A stretch of DNA of 9,383 nucleotides from NCBI GenBank assembly GCA_023457235.1, contig JAEWMK010000265.1:1-9383 (forward strand), in the 5' to 3' direction. The stretch comes from Bacillota bacterium. Its GTDB lineage: Bacteria; Bacillota; Bacilli; Bacillales; Bacillaceae_J. Below, piece by piece: positions 1-6,618 of this stretch. Positions within the stretch are counted from its first letter, which is position 1. The number at the start of each line of letters is the position of its first letter. Below the pieces are notes generated by a model. That model was not told the origin of the DNA. It worked only from the letters and a program-made list of their open reading frames with translations, and searched no databases. The position numbers and the translations under genes were made by a program.

Positions 1-10
1 CTTTTTACAT

Positions 11-38
11 ATTACAAATTATTGGTAAAAAGTATAAA
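11..38 (+). promoter_or_regulatory. candidate SigA-like promoter of the repeat/stalk protein gene
   Basis: A -10 match TATAAA (33-38) lies 16 bases after ATTACA (11-16), which matches the -35 consensus at four of six positions. The start codon follows about 40 bases later. The -35 is weak, so this is only a plausible assignment by eye. Confidence 0.4.
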
Positions 39-78
39 ATGGAAATGGACTGAATAAAAAAGTAGAGGAGATGTAGCT

Positions 79-1332
79 ATGATGAAAGTCTCAAAGATTT
101 TTGTTTGTTGCCTTATCGCATCCGTAATTTTATTAAGTACAACAAGCGGAGTGTTTGCGGCGAACCAAAATTTTATTAAACAGGTGAGTGACGATTATAG
201 TTCTTATGAAGGAAAAATATCTAATGAGTACAGGTTTTTTCAACAATCAAGCTTGAAAGAATATGGGGATTATCAGAAGGACGAAGTTAATTCTTTTGAA
301 AAGTTTTCAAGCCAAACCAATAATGATCTTCAATATCTTGAGGGCTTATTAAAAAAAGATTTTGAAAGTCTACAAGCACAATATGATGGAAATTCCTCCT
401 ATTCAAGTAAGCTAAGAGATTATCAGAATAAAATAAACCCAAATTACCTAAATAGCCCAATGCAGAAATATGCAAACAGTATCAATCCAAACTATTTAAA
501 TAGTTTAATGATGAAATTAAAAAATGCAACAAATGAGAGCTATTTAAATAGCCCAATGATGAAATATAAGAATGCAGTTAATGAAAATTATTTAAATAGT
601 CCGATGATGTATTATAAAAATGCGGTAAATGAAAATTATCTTAATAGCCCGATGTCGAAGCTTAAGAATGGCAGTAATGTAAACTATACATTAAGTATTA
701 TGAACCAATACAATAGAGGAAAAATTAGCCAGGATGAAGCCGGTAAACAATGGAAGGAATTGCTTCAAAAAGAAGCTCAAGCCATTCAAACTGTTAAAAG
801 TCAATCTACACAAAGTATTCAACAAATTGCAGGGGATTCAAAAGATGCCATCCTCAATCAAAAATATGAAACAGTGAACGGGATTTTTAAACAGCGTGAG
901 CAATCATTAGAAACTATTGCGCAATTGCGCAAAGAATATTTCGGGGAAGAAATTGAGTTCAATTCATTAATCCCTGATTTAGGGAAAATAAATGTCATGA
1001 TTGATGGAGAGTGGCAGGCTTTTAAACAACCTCCAACTGTTATGAACGGGGCGACACTTGTTCCGATGAGAGCAATCTTTGAAAAACTTGGTGCTGAGGT
1101 TAAATGGCATGCGGAAAATCAAACCATTACTGCCAGTAAAGGAAGCACGACGATGTCGCTTGTTTTAAACAACAATAAAGCAATGATTAATGGAAAATCT
1201 ATAACACTTCCAGTAGCGCCTAGGTTAATTCATGGCAATACCATGGTACCTCTTCGTTTTGTAAGTGAGTCACTTGGAGCCGAGGTGGAATGGGACGGAC
1301 AGAATAAAACAGTTTTTATTTTGGCAAAATAA
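79..1332 (+). CDS. secreted protein with 16-residue repeats and C-terminal copper-amine-oxidase-N-like stalk domain
   Basis: Probably an exported cell-surface or extracellular protein of 417 residues; its specific role is unknown. Residues 1-27 form a signal peptide: Lys near the start, a hydrophobic core, then VFA-A as a likely signal peptidase I site. Residues 28-118 are polar and helix-prone. Residues 119-214 hold six tandem 16-residue repeats with core NYLNSPM. Residues 215-290 are Gln/Glu/Lys-rich and probably coiled coil. Residues about 304-417 match the copper amine oxidase N-terminal-like fold (stalk domain), seen as two half-repeats, LVPMRAIFEKLGAEVKW and MVPLRFVSESLGAEVEWD. In Firmicutes this domain is usually an extracellular accessory module, not an oxidase; no catalytic oxidase domain is present. 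The ATG at 79 is preceded by AGAGGAG (64-70) at 8 bases spacing. A second ATG follows at once and could also serve. No clear terminator is visible before the thiC promoter. Confidence 0.85.
   Translation: MMKVSKIFVCCLIASVILLSTTSGVFAANQNFIKQVSDDYSSYEGKISNEYRFFQQSSLKEYGDYQKDEVNSFEKFSSQTNNDLQYLEGLLKKDFESLQAQYDGNSSYSSKLRDYQNKINPNYLNSPMQKYANSINPNYLNSLMMKLKNATNESYLNSPMMKYKNAVNENYLNSPMMYYKNAVNENYLNSPMSKLKNGSNVNYTLSIMNQYNRGKISQDEAGKQWKELLQKEAQAIQTVKSQSTQSIQQIAGDSKDAILNQKYETVNGIFKQREQSLETIAQLRKEYFGEEIEFNSLIPDLGKINVMIDGEWQAFKQPPTVMNGATLVPMRAIFEKLGAEVKWHAENQTITASKGSTTMSLVLNNNKAMINGKSITLPVAPRLIHGNTMVPLRFVSESLGAEVEWDGQNKTVFILAK
433..720 (+). repeat. six in-frame 48-base tandem repeats (16 residues each)
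   Basis: The units are residues 119-134, 135-150, 151-166, 167-182, 183-198 and 199-214 of the stalk-domain protein. They follow a pattern like (V/I/T)NxNYLNSPMxKxKNA. Units 3 to 5 are closest to one another and unit 6 is the most degenerate. Residues 103-118 (ending LRDYQNK) look like a decayed seventh unit at the amino end. The register is exactly 16 residues with no indels, which suggests duplication followed by point drift under a structural constraint. Confidence 0.9.
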
Positions 1333-1352
1333 AAAAAATCTAAAATATTCCT

Positions 1353-1380
1353 TTCACTTTGTTGGAAATTCATGTATACT
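1353..1380 (+). promoter_or_regulatory. candidate SigA promoter of the thiC transcript
   Basis: The -10 TATACT (1375-1380) matches at five of six positions. TTCACT (1353-1358) lies 16 bases upstream as a four-of-six -35. A transcript starting near 1387 would begin just before the riboswitch aptamer, as expected. Confidence 0.5.
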
Positions 1381-1400
1381 AAATTCAAATTTAATAGCAA

Positions 1401-1500
1401 TAACTAGGGGAGTCCAATAAGCTTGGGCTGAGAAAGAAACCGCGTTGAAGTTTCTTGAGCCTTTGGACCTGATCTGGATCATACCAGCGTAGGGAAGTTA
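1401..1500 (+). promoter_or_regulatory. TPP riboswitch (THI element) aptamer upstream of thiC
   Basis: All the hallmark parts of the thiamine pyrophosphate aptamer are present. P1 is taact (1401-1405) with agtta (1496-1500). P2 is gtccaa (1412-1417) with ttggac (1463-1468). P3 is ggct (1426-1429) with agcc (1458-1461), and P3a is aagaaac (1434-1440) with gtttctt (1450-1456). The pyrimidine-sensing CTGAGA box lies at 1428-1433. The P4/P5 side carries CCTGATCTGGATC and CCAGCGTAGGGAA, with ctgg (1474-1477) pairing to ccag (1484-1487). TPP binding is expected to stabilise P1 and P2 and to favour the downstream terminator, so thiC is off when thiamine is plentiful. Confidence 0.97.
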
Positions 1501-1532
1501 ACTTCTTATTTTTATATGCCTTTAATACATAT

Positions 1533-1573
1533 AAAGCCGGGTCCATCCTTTCATTGATCGGATCCGGCTTTTT
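1533..1573 (+). terminator. intrinsic terminator, riboswitch expression platform
   Basis: A 12-pair stem joins aaagccgggtcc (1533-1544) to ggatccggcttt (1560-1571), with one G-U pair and a 15-base loop, followed by a run of Ts. It lies between the TPP aptamer and thiC, where a regulated terminator belongs. The 5' arm can instead pair with the 3' strand of aptamer P2 (see findings). Confidence 0.9.
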
Positions 1574-1657
1574 CTGTGTTCTCCCTTGGTGTTAACCATC
1601 TACCTGTTTGCTCTAGATCTCGTCCACATATTTAATAAAAAGGGAGAGATTTATACT

Positions 1658-3442
1658 ATGTCAACATCCTCATTAAATGAAAACAGAATTTCCATTATGT
1701 CAAGCTTTCCAGGGAGTAAAAAGGTTTACTTGAATGGATCAAGACCTGATCTTAAAGTGCCAATGCGTGAAATCGAATTAAGCCCGACAACCGGCACATT
1801 CGGTAAACAAGAAAATACACCAGTAAGATTGTATGATACAAGTGGTCCGTATACTGACCCAAGTTATACTGTTGATTTATCGAAAGGCCTTCCTGCGCTA
1901 AGAAGTCCATGGATTCAAGAACGGGGTGATGTCGAGGAATACGAAGGACGAAAAATAAAACCTGAAGATAACGGTTTTCAAGTTGAAAATGATCCACGAG
2001 CTAATCAGGCTGTATTCCCTGGACTAAAACGTAAACCATTGCGTGCGAAAAAAGGAAAAAATGTTACACAGCTTCATTATGCCAGAAAAGGAATAATCAC
2101 ACCGGAAATGGAATTTATCGCAATCAGAGAAAATATGAAACCAGAATTTATCCGTGATGAGGTGGCAAAAGGTCGAGCCATTATACCGTCTAATATTAAC
2201 CATCCGGAAATCGAACCGATGATTATCGGGCGTAATTTCCATGTAAAAATTAATGCCAATATGGGAAACTCTGCTGTTACGTCCTCCATTGAAGAAGAGG
2301 TTGAAAAAATGACATGGGCAACTCGGTGGGGAGCAGACACCATTATGGACCTTTCAACAGGTAAAAATATTCATACTACAAGAGAATGGATCATTCGCAA
2401 TTCTGCTGTACCGGTTGGCACTGTACCGATTTATCAGGCCCTAGAAAAAGTGAATGGAATTGCAGAAAACCTTACTTGGGAGATTTACCGCGATACATTA
2501 ATTGAGCAAGCAGAACAGGGAGTCGATTACTTTACTATTCATGCAGGCGTGCTTTTACGTTACATCCCGTTAACTGCGAACCGTGTAACAGGTATTGTTT
2601 CCCGTGGCGGTTCTATCATGGCTCAGTGGTGCTTATACCATCACCAAGAAAACTTCTTATATACCCATTTTGAAGAAATCTGTGAAATTATGAAAACGTA
2701 TGATGTTGCCTTTTCATTAGGTGATGGTCTACGTCCGGGTTCGATTGCCGATGCAAATGATGAGGCCCAATTTGCAGAATTAGAGACATTAGGAGAACTT
2801 ACAAAAATAGCGTGGAAGCATAATGTACAAGTGATGGTTGAAGGTCCAGGTCATGTGCCAATGCATTTGATTAAAGAAAATATGGATAAGCAATTAGAAG
2901 TGTGCCAAGAAGCCCCCTTCTACACACTAGGTCCACTAACAACAGATATTGCGCCTGGTTATGATCATATTACATCGGCCATTGGTGCTGCGATGATCGG
3001 ATGGTATGGCACGGCGATGCTTTGCTATGTTACACCGAAGGAACATTTAGGCTTGCCGAATAAAGAAGATGTACGAACAGGAGTAATCACATATAAAATT
3101 GCCGCCCATGCTGCAGATTTGGCAAAAGGACATCCTGGTGCACAAATTCGTGATAACGCCTTATCAAAAGCCCGTTTTGAGTTCAGATGGCAGGATCAAT
3201 TTAATTTATCGCTAGATCCAGAAAGGGCTGTAGAATATCATGATGAAACATTACCGGCTGAGGGTGCTAAAACAGCCCATTTCTGTTCAATGTGTGGTCC
3301 AAAGTTTTGCAGCATGAGAATTTCTCAAGATATTCGAAATTATGCTAAGGACCATAATCTTGAAACGACTGAAGCGATAGAAAGAGGGATGAAGGAAAAA
3401 GCTGCACAGTTCAAGCAAGCTGGTGGAAACATCTATCAATAA
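1658..3442 (+). CDS. thiC: phosphomethylpyrimidine synthase ThiC
   Basis: Converts 5-aminoimidazole ribonucleotide to hydroxymethylpyrimidine phosphate (HMP-P), the pyrimidine half of thiamine, by a radical S-adenosylmethionine reaction in the cytoplasm. The 594-residue product is close to the usual Bacillus length of about 590. The C-terminal CX2CX4C motif that binds the [4Fe-4S] cluster is C543, C546 and C551 (HFCSMCGPKFCSM). Typical core stretches are NINHPEIEPMIIGRNFHVKI (179-198), DLSTGKNIHTTREWI (231-245), FSLGDGLRPGS (352-362) and MVEGPGHVPMH (393-403). I chose ATG 1658 because AGGGAGAGA (1641-1649) precedes it and the ThiC similarity begins here. The frame stays open upstream to a TTG at 1586, but that stretch has no family resemblance. 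The gene is transcribed alone under TPP riboswitch control, and no other thi gene lies beside it. The stop codon overlaps the conserved 5' edge of repeat copy A. Confidence 0.98.
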   Translation: MSTSSLNENRISIMSSFPGSKKVYLNGSRPDLKVPMREIELSPTTGTFGKQENTPVRLYDTSGPYTDPSYTVDLSKGLPALRSPWIQERGDVEEYEGRKIKPEDNGFQVENDPRANQAVFPGLKRKPLRAKKGKNVTQLHYARKGIITPEMEFIAIRENMKPEFIRDEVAKGRAIIPSNINHPEIEPMIIGRNFHVKINANMGNSAVTSSIEEEVEKMTWATRWGADTIMDLSTGKNIHTTREWIIRNSAVPVGTVPIYQALEKVNGIAENLTWEIYRDTLIEQAEQGVDYFTIHAGVLLRYIPLTANRVTGIVSRGGSIMAQWCLYHHQENFLYTHFEEICEIMKTYDVAFSLGDGLRPGSIADANDEAQFAELETLGELTKIAWKHNVQVMVEGPGHVPMHLIKENMDKQLEVCQEAPFYTLGPLTTDIAPGYDHITSAIGAAMIGWYGTAMLCYVTPKEHLGLPNKEDVRTGVITYKIAAHAADLAKGHPGAQIRDNALSKARFEFRWQDQFNLSLDPERAVEYHDETLPAEGAKTAHFCSMCGPKFCSMRISQDIRNYAKDHNLETTEAIERGMKEKAAQFKQAGGNIYQ

Positions 3443-3634
3443 ATCAAATGCGCCTTGGCATATTTGCGCCCGGATTTTTTCGAGCTTGCTCGAAAATCTA
3501 CCTCTGAAAATCCGTGGCATCCGCCGGAGGCTTAAACTTTATCCAGAAGGAGTTTGCACCCCTACTAAAAGGAGTTCTACATTGCATTCGTCCCACCACT
3601 TATGGAAGATGGGACTTCTACTGAATAAAGTTAA
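3439..3634 (+). repeat. structured intergenic repeat, copy A
   Basis: This is one of two diverged copies in the window; the other is at 7673-7836 on the opposite strand. Shared features in order are: an ATAAATCAAAT edge; a cgcc-tt-ggc hairpin (about 3449-3462); helix H1 gcc-cggatttt (3468-3478) with aaaatccg-t-ggc (3507-3518); inside it a perfect 9-pair hairpin ttttcgagc/gctcgaaaa (3477-3496); a conserved ccggaggctt block; and helix H2 cttaaactttatccag (3531-3546) with ctgaataaagttaa (3621-3634). The H2 loop is not conserved between copies, but in copy A it holds its own hairpin gtccca/tgggac (3590-3595, 3610-3615). An 80-codon open frame across this stretch starts inside thiC and is not a credible gene. 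Function is unknown: a MITE-like or REP/BOX/bcr-like element, or a 3' UTR structure. Confidence 0.85.
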
Positions 3635-3644
3635 ATCTTATTTC

Positions 3645-3673
3645 TTGGAAACCGGCCTATTTTAGTATATATT
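3645..3673 (+). promoter_or_regulatory. candidate SigA promoter of the hydrolase/acetyltransferase operon
   Basis: TTGGAA (3645-3650) and TATATT (3668-3673) are separated by 17 bases, matching the consensus at four and five of six positions. It lies just beyond the end of repeat copy A and about 55 bases before the TTG start, so the repeat would not be part of this operon's leader. Confidence 0.5.
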
Positions 3674-3728
3674 TGTCCTATCGAAATGAATAGAGTGATT
3701 GGGCTCGAAAGGATAGGGGGAGTTTCTA

Positions 3729-4601
3729 TTGAAAATAAGAGTATCAGCAGTTCAATATCATTTGCACACTATAAAATCATTTGAGGAGTTCGCGAATCAA
3801 TGTGAACATTATGTAAAAACAGCTCAAGAGTATGGATCAGAGTTTGTGCTTTTCCCTGAATTTTTTACAACACAGCTTTTATCTATCGAAGACGGACAGG
3901 GGAGTTCTTTAACGATTAATGACTTGCCTAATTTTACAGATCAATATCTTGGTTTATTTAAAAGGTTGGCGAAAGAAACAGGGATGCATATTATCGGCGG
4001 GACGCATGTTTTAAATAGAAACAACCGTCTTTATAATGTTGCCCATCTTTTTTATCCAGATGGAAGGATAGAGGAACAAGCCAAGCTTCATATTACACCT
4101 ACTGAGGTCGAGGAATGGAATATGTCAGCCGGCGACTCATTTAAGATTTTCGAAACGGATAAAGGGAAAATTGCAATTCTAACATGTTATGATATAGAGT
4201 TTCCTGAGATTGTTAGAATGGCAAAAGCGAAAGGCGCAGATGTGATTTTCTGTCCGTCTTGTACTGATGATCGTCATGGCTTCCATCGCGTGCGCTACAC
4301 AAGTCATGCCCGGACGATTGAAAACCAAGTGTATGTTGTCCTAACAGGAACAGTGGGGTCACTCCCAACCGTTGATTTTATGCGGGCAAACTTCGGGCAG
4401 GCAGTTGTTATTACACCGAACGATATTCCATTTCCTCCAAAAGGTTTATTGGTAGAAGGGGAAATCAACCAAGATATGATTGTAACAGCAGATCTTGACT
4501 TAAGTCTTCTTTACGAGGTGCGTGAAAAAGGTTCAGTTACGACGTGGAGAGACCGTCGTGTGGATTTATATGTTGATTGGGAAAAACATGTAGAAGGGTG
4601 A
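3729..4601 (+). CDS. carbon-nitrogen hydrolase (nitrilase superfamily)
   Basis: A cytoplasmic hydrolase predicted to cleave a non-peptide C-N bond (amide, carbamoyl or nitrile); the substrate is unknown. The 290-residue protein is the full length of a single nitrilase domain. The catalytic Glu-Lys-Cys triad is visible as E44 in LFPEFF, K119 in AKLHITPTE and C153 in LTCYDIEFPE. The last motif is typical of the superfamily's 'amidase' branches, not of true nitrilases. The start is TTG at 3729, preceded by GGATAGGGGGAG (3711-3722). The acetyltransferase gene follows after 7 bases, so the two are almost certainly co-transcribed and coupled. In many bacteria, including B. subtilis YhcX as I recall it, the same two domains form one protein of about 510 residues with the acetyltransferase first. 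Here they are separate and in the reverse order. Confidence 0.92.
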   Translation: MKIRVSAVQYHLHTIKSFEEFANQCEHYVKTAQEYGSEFVLFPEFFTTQLLSIEDGQGSSLTINDLPNFTDQYLGLFKRLAKETGMHIIGGTHVLNRNNRLYNVAHLFYPDGRIEEQAKLHITPTEVEEWNMSAGDSFKIFETDKGKIAILTCYDIEFPEIVRMAKAKGADVIFCPSCTDDRHGFHRVRYTSHARTIENQVYVVLTGTVGSLPTVDFMRANFGQAVVITPNDIPFPPKGLLVEGEINQDMIVTADLDLSLLYEVREKGSVTTWRDRRVDLYVDWEKHVEG

Positions 4602-4608
4602 GAGGTGA

Positions 4609-5271
4609 GTGTACCGGAGCGAGTTTTTTATTTTTCATGATGGGAAGTCCTATCCTGTTGTTGTTAGGAATTACACACAGGCTGATTTTCAAGAACTCAT
4701 CCAGATACAGTCAGAATGTTTCCCACCACCATTTCCTTCCGATTTATGGTGGGATAAAGAGCAGTTGACAAATCATGTGACATTATTTCCTGAAGGAGCA
4801 ATGTGTATCGAGGTTGGCGATCAACTAGCCGGTTCTATGACGGGGTTAATCGTTGATTTTGACCCGAAGCATCCCAAGCATACATGGGAGGAAATTACTG
4901 ATAACGGTTATATCCGCAACCATGATCCAAATGGAAATACACTCTACATTGTCGATATCGCTGTTAGACCAAGTTTCCGGAAATTTGGACTAGGAAAACT
5001 GATGATGCAGGCGATGTATCATACTGTGATCGGGCTGGGATTGGATCGCTTACTTGGCGGGGGTCGCATGCCAGGGTATCATAAAGTAGCCGATAGGATG
5101 ACGCCTGAGGAGTACATTCGCGAGGTGACTGAAGGAAAAACGAAAGACCCAGTCATTTCCTTCCTTTTGCGTTGTGGTAGAACACCACTTGCGGTAGTTG
5201 AAAACTACTTAGAAGATGCGGAATCGCTAAACTATGGTACATTAATGGAATGGAAAAATCCTTTTAAATAA
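4609..5271 (+). CDS. GNAT-family N-acetyltransferase, partner of the nitrilase-like hydrolase
   Basis: Predicted to transfer an acyl group from acyl-CoA to an amine; the acceptor is unknown. The GNAT core is visible in 220 residues: strand beta4 (LYIVDIAVRP, 112-121), then the CoA pyrophosphate loop RKFGLGK (124-130) and helix alpha3 (LMMQAMYHTVIGLGL). The amino part has the fold's usual first strand and helix (VVVRNYTQADFQELIQI). The C-terminal part (RMPGYHKV, MTPEEYIREV, DPVISFLL and MEWKNP) is the extension I know from the acetyltransferase half of fused GNAT/hydrolase proteins. The start is GTG at 4609; AGAAGGG (4592-4598), inside the end of the upstream gene, is its likely ribosome binding site, so translation is probably coupled to the hydrolase. 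No start closer to the fold's first strand has a better site. A terminator follows the stop. Confidence 0.9.
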   Translation: MYRSEFFIFHDGKSYPVVVRNYTQADFQELIQIQSECFPPPFPSDLWWDKEQLTNHVTLFPEGAMCIEVGDQLAGSMTGLIVDFDPKHPKHTWEEITDNGYIRNHDPNGNTLYIVDIAVRPSFRKFGLGKLMMQAMYHTVIGLGLDRLLGGGRMPGYHKVADRMTPEEYIREVTEGKTKDPVISFLLRCGRTPLAVVENYLEDAESLNYGTLMEWKNPFK

Positions 5272-5280
5272 TTTTGAAAA

Positions 5281-5316
5281 AGTGGGATTCACAAAAGTAT
5301 TTTGTGGTCCCATTTT
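5281..5316 (+). terminator. intrinsic terminator of the hydrolase/acetyltransferase operon
   Basis: The stem pairs tggga (5283-5287) with tccca (5308-5312) and cacaaaa (5290-5296) with ttttgtg (5300-5306), with a small internal mismatch and a 3-base loop. It ends in TTTT. It begins 9 bases after the acetyltransferase stop and is also A-rich on its left side, so it may work weakly in reverse. Confidence 0.85.
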
Positions 5317-5356
5317 CCAATTCATGAGTTCTAAAAAGCTTTGTAAGTGTGTTTCG

Positions 5357-5365
5357 TGTTATAAT
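5357..5365 (+). promoter_or_regulatory. extended -10 promoter of the TraB-family gene
   Basis: TGTTATAAT is a perfect extended -10 (TGnTATAAT). No good -35 lies at 16-18 bases upstream, which is normal for this promoter class. Transcription would start near 5372, giving a short leader with AAGGTAGG (5385-5392) ahead of the ATG. Confidence 0.7.
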
Positions 5366-5397
5366 GAAAAAAATAGAAAATAACAAGGTAGGTCACA

Positions 5398-6564
5398 ATG
5401 CACGAGGAAAATATTACGAGAATTCATTTAGATGGTAAAGAGTACATACTTATCGGTACAGCACATGTTTCGAAATACAGTGCTGAACAGGTAAAAGAAG
5501 TTATTGAAGCGGAAAGACCGGATTCTGTTTGTGTAGAATTGGATCAACAAAGGTATCAATCCATTATCGAAGGTAACAAGTGGAAAGAAATGGATATCAT
5601 TCAGGTTATTAAAGAAAAGAAGGCAACATTGCTTTTAATAAATCTAGCCGTTTCTTCCTTTCAAAATAGGATGGCTAAGCAATTTGGCATAAAAGCTGGA
5701 CAAGAAATGATTCAAGGTATTGAATCCGCGAAAGAAATTGGTGCCGAGCTTGTACTGGCTGACCGAAATATCCAAGTTACATTCTCAAGGATTTGGGGAA
5801 ATCTCGGTTTTAAAGGAAAATCGATTTTACTTAGCCAGATCATTGCCAGCATTTTTAGTACCGAAACAATTTCTGAGGAAGAACTGGAAAAAATGAAAAA
5901 TCAGGATACGATTAATGCGATCCTGAATGAATTTACCGAAACCTTTCCACAGTTAAAGAAACCGTTAGTTGACGAGAGGGATCAATATTTAGCCCAGAAA
6001 ATCAAAGATGCGCCTGGTGAAAAAATCGTCGCCGTCTTAGGTGCTGCCCATGTACCAGGCATTACAAAGGAAATCCATAAGGAACACGATTTAAAGCAAT
6101 TGACTGTGCTTCCTCCTAAATCCAATTGGCCTAAAATTATTGGCTGGAGCCTTCCCATTTTGATCGTAGCCATTATTGCTTATACATTTTTGACCAATCC
6201 GTCAGCAGGGTTTGGACAGACAATCAGTTGGATTTTATGGACAGGTTCATTTGCAGCACTTGGGGCCATTGTTGCTTTAGGGCATCCGCTGACGATCCTA
6301 ACAGCGTTTGTAGTAGCACCGATTACGACCCTACATCCACTCCTTGCAGCAGGGTGGTTTGCAGGGTTAACACAGGCCTACATTAGGAGACCCAGTGTAA
6401 AGGACTTTGAAACGTTGTCAGAGGATGTTTTTAGTGTCAAAGGATTTTGGCGTAACAAGGTGACTAGAATATTGCTCATTGTAATGATTGTGAATATAGG
6501 GGGATCACTGGGAACCTTTATAGGTGGAATGGATGTCATTAAGACGTTTTTGAATAATTTTTAG
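5398..6564 (+). CDS. TraB/PrgY-family membrane protein (TraB domain plus C-terminal membrane segments)
   Basis: The 388-residue protein has a soluble TraB domain (about 5-235) followed by about four hydrophobic segments (about 245-265, 272-296, 299-325 and 357-380). Conserved family motifs are GTAHVS (20-25), CVELDxxR (45-52), ADRN (121-124) and LGAAHVPGI (214-222). The two GxxH motifs (H23, H218) with E47 resemble the metal-dependent active site proposed for the related Tiki/TraB/GumN superfamily, so a metallopeptidase-like activity is possible but unproved. The family is named after enterococcal plasmid proteins that shut down peptide pheromone; chromosomal members like this one have no established role. 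It is a single-gene unit: its own promoter and ribosome binding site (5 bases spacing) precede it, and a bidirectional-looking terminator follows. No pheromone or conjugation genes are nearby. Confidence 0.92.
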   Translation: MHEENITRIHLDGKEYILIGTAHVSKYSAEQVKEVIEAERPDSVCVELDQQRYQSIIEGNKWKEMDIIQVIKEKKATLLLINLAVSSFQNRMAKQFGIKAGQEMIQGIESAKEIGAELVLADRNIQVTFSRIWGNLGFKGKSILLSQIIASIFSTETISEEELEKMKNQDTINAILNEFTETFPQLKKPLVDERDQYLAQKIKDAPGEKIVAVLGAAHVPGITKEIHKEHDLKQLTVLPPKSNWPKIIGWSLPILIVAIIAYTFLTNPSAGFGQTISWILWTGSFAALGAIVALGHPLTILTAFVVAPITTLHPLLAAGWFAGLTQAYIRRPSVKDFETLSEDVFSVKGFWRNKVTRILLIVMIVNIGGSLGTFIGGMDVIKTFLNNF

Positions 6565-6584
6565 CCTTTAATAAAAGAACAAAT

Positions 6585-6618
6585 CAAAAGGATGAAACGC
6601 TTAGGCTTCATCCTTTTG
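6585..6618. terminator. shared hairpin terminator between convergent genes
   Basis: A perfect 12-pair stem joins caaaaggatgaa (6585-6596) to ttcatccttttg (6607-6618), with a 10-base loop. It follows the TraB-family stop by 20 bases on the plus strand. On the minus strand it includes the stop codon (6601-6603) and the last codons of the exporter gene. Flanking T-rich stretches lie on both strands, so it probably ends both transcripts. Confidence 0.85.

Noticed and set aside
1586..1657. 24-codon amino-terminal extension of thiC from a TTG start
   Set aside because: It has no ribosome binding site of its own, lies right after the terminator, and does not resemble ThiC; ATG 1658 has AGGGAGAGA before it.
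3423..3665. 80-codon open frame across the thiC end and repeat copy A
   Set aside because: It starts inside thiC in another frame and reads through the structured repeat; it has no ribosome binding site and an implausible composition.
3677..3717. Inverted repeat cctatc/gatagg that could hide the hydrolase ribosome binding site
   Set aside because: Only six pairs around a 29-base loop; too weak to call a regulatory structure.
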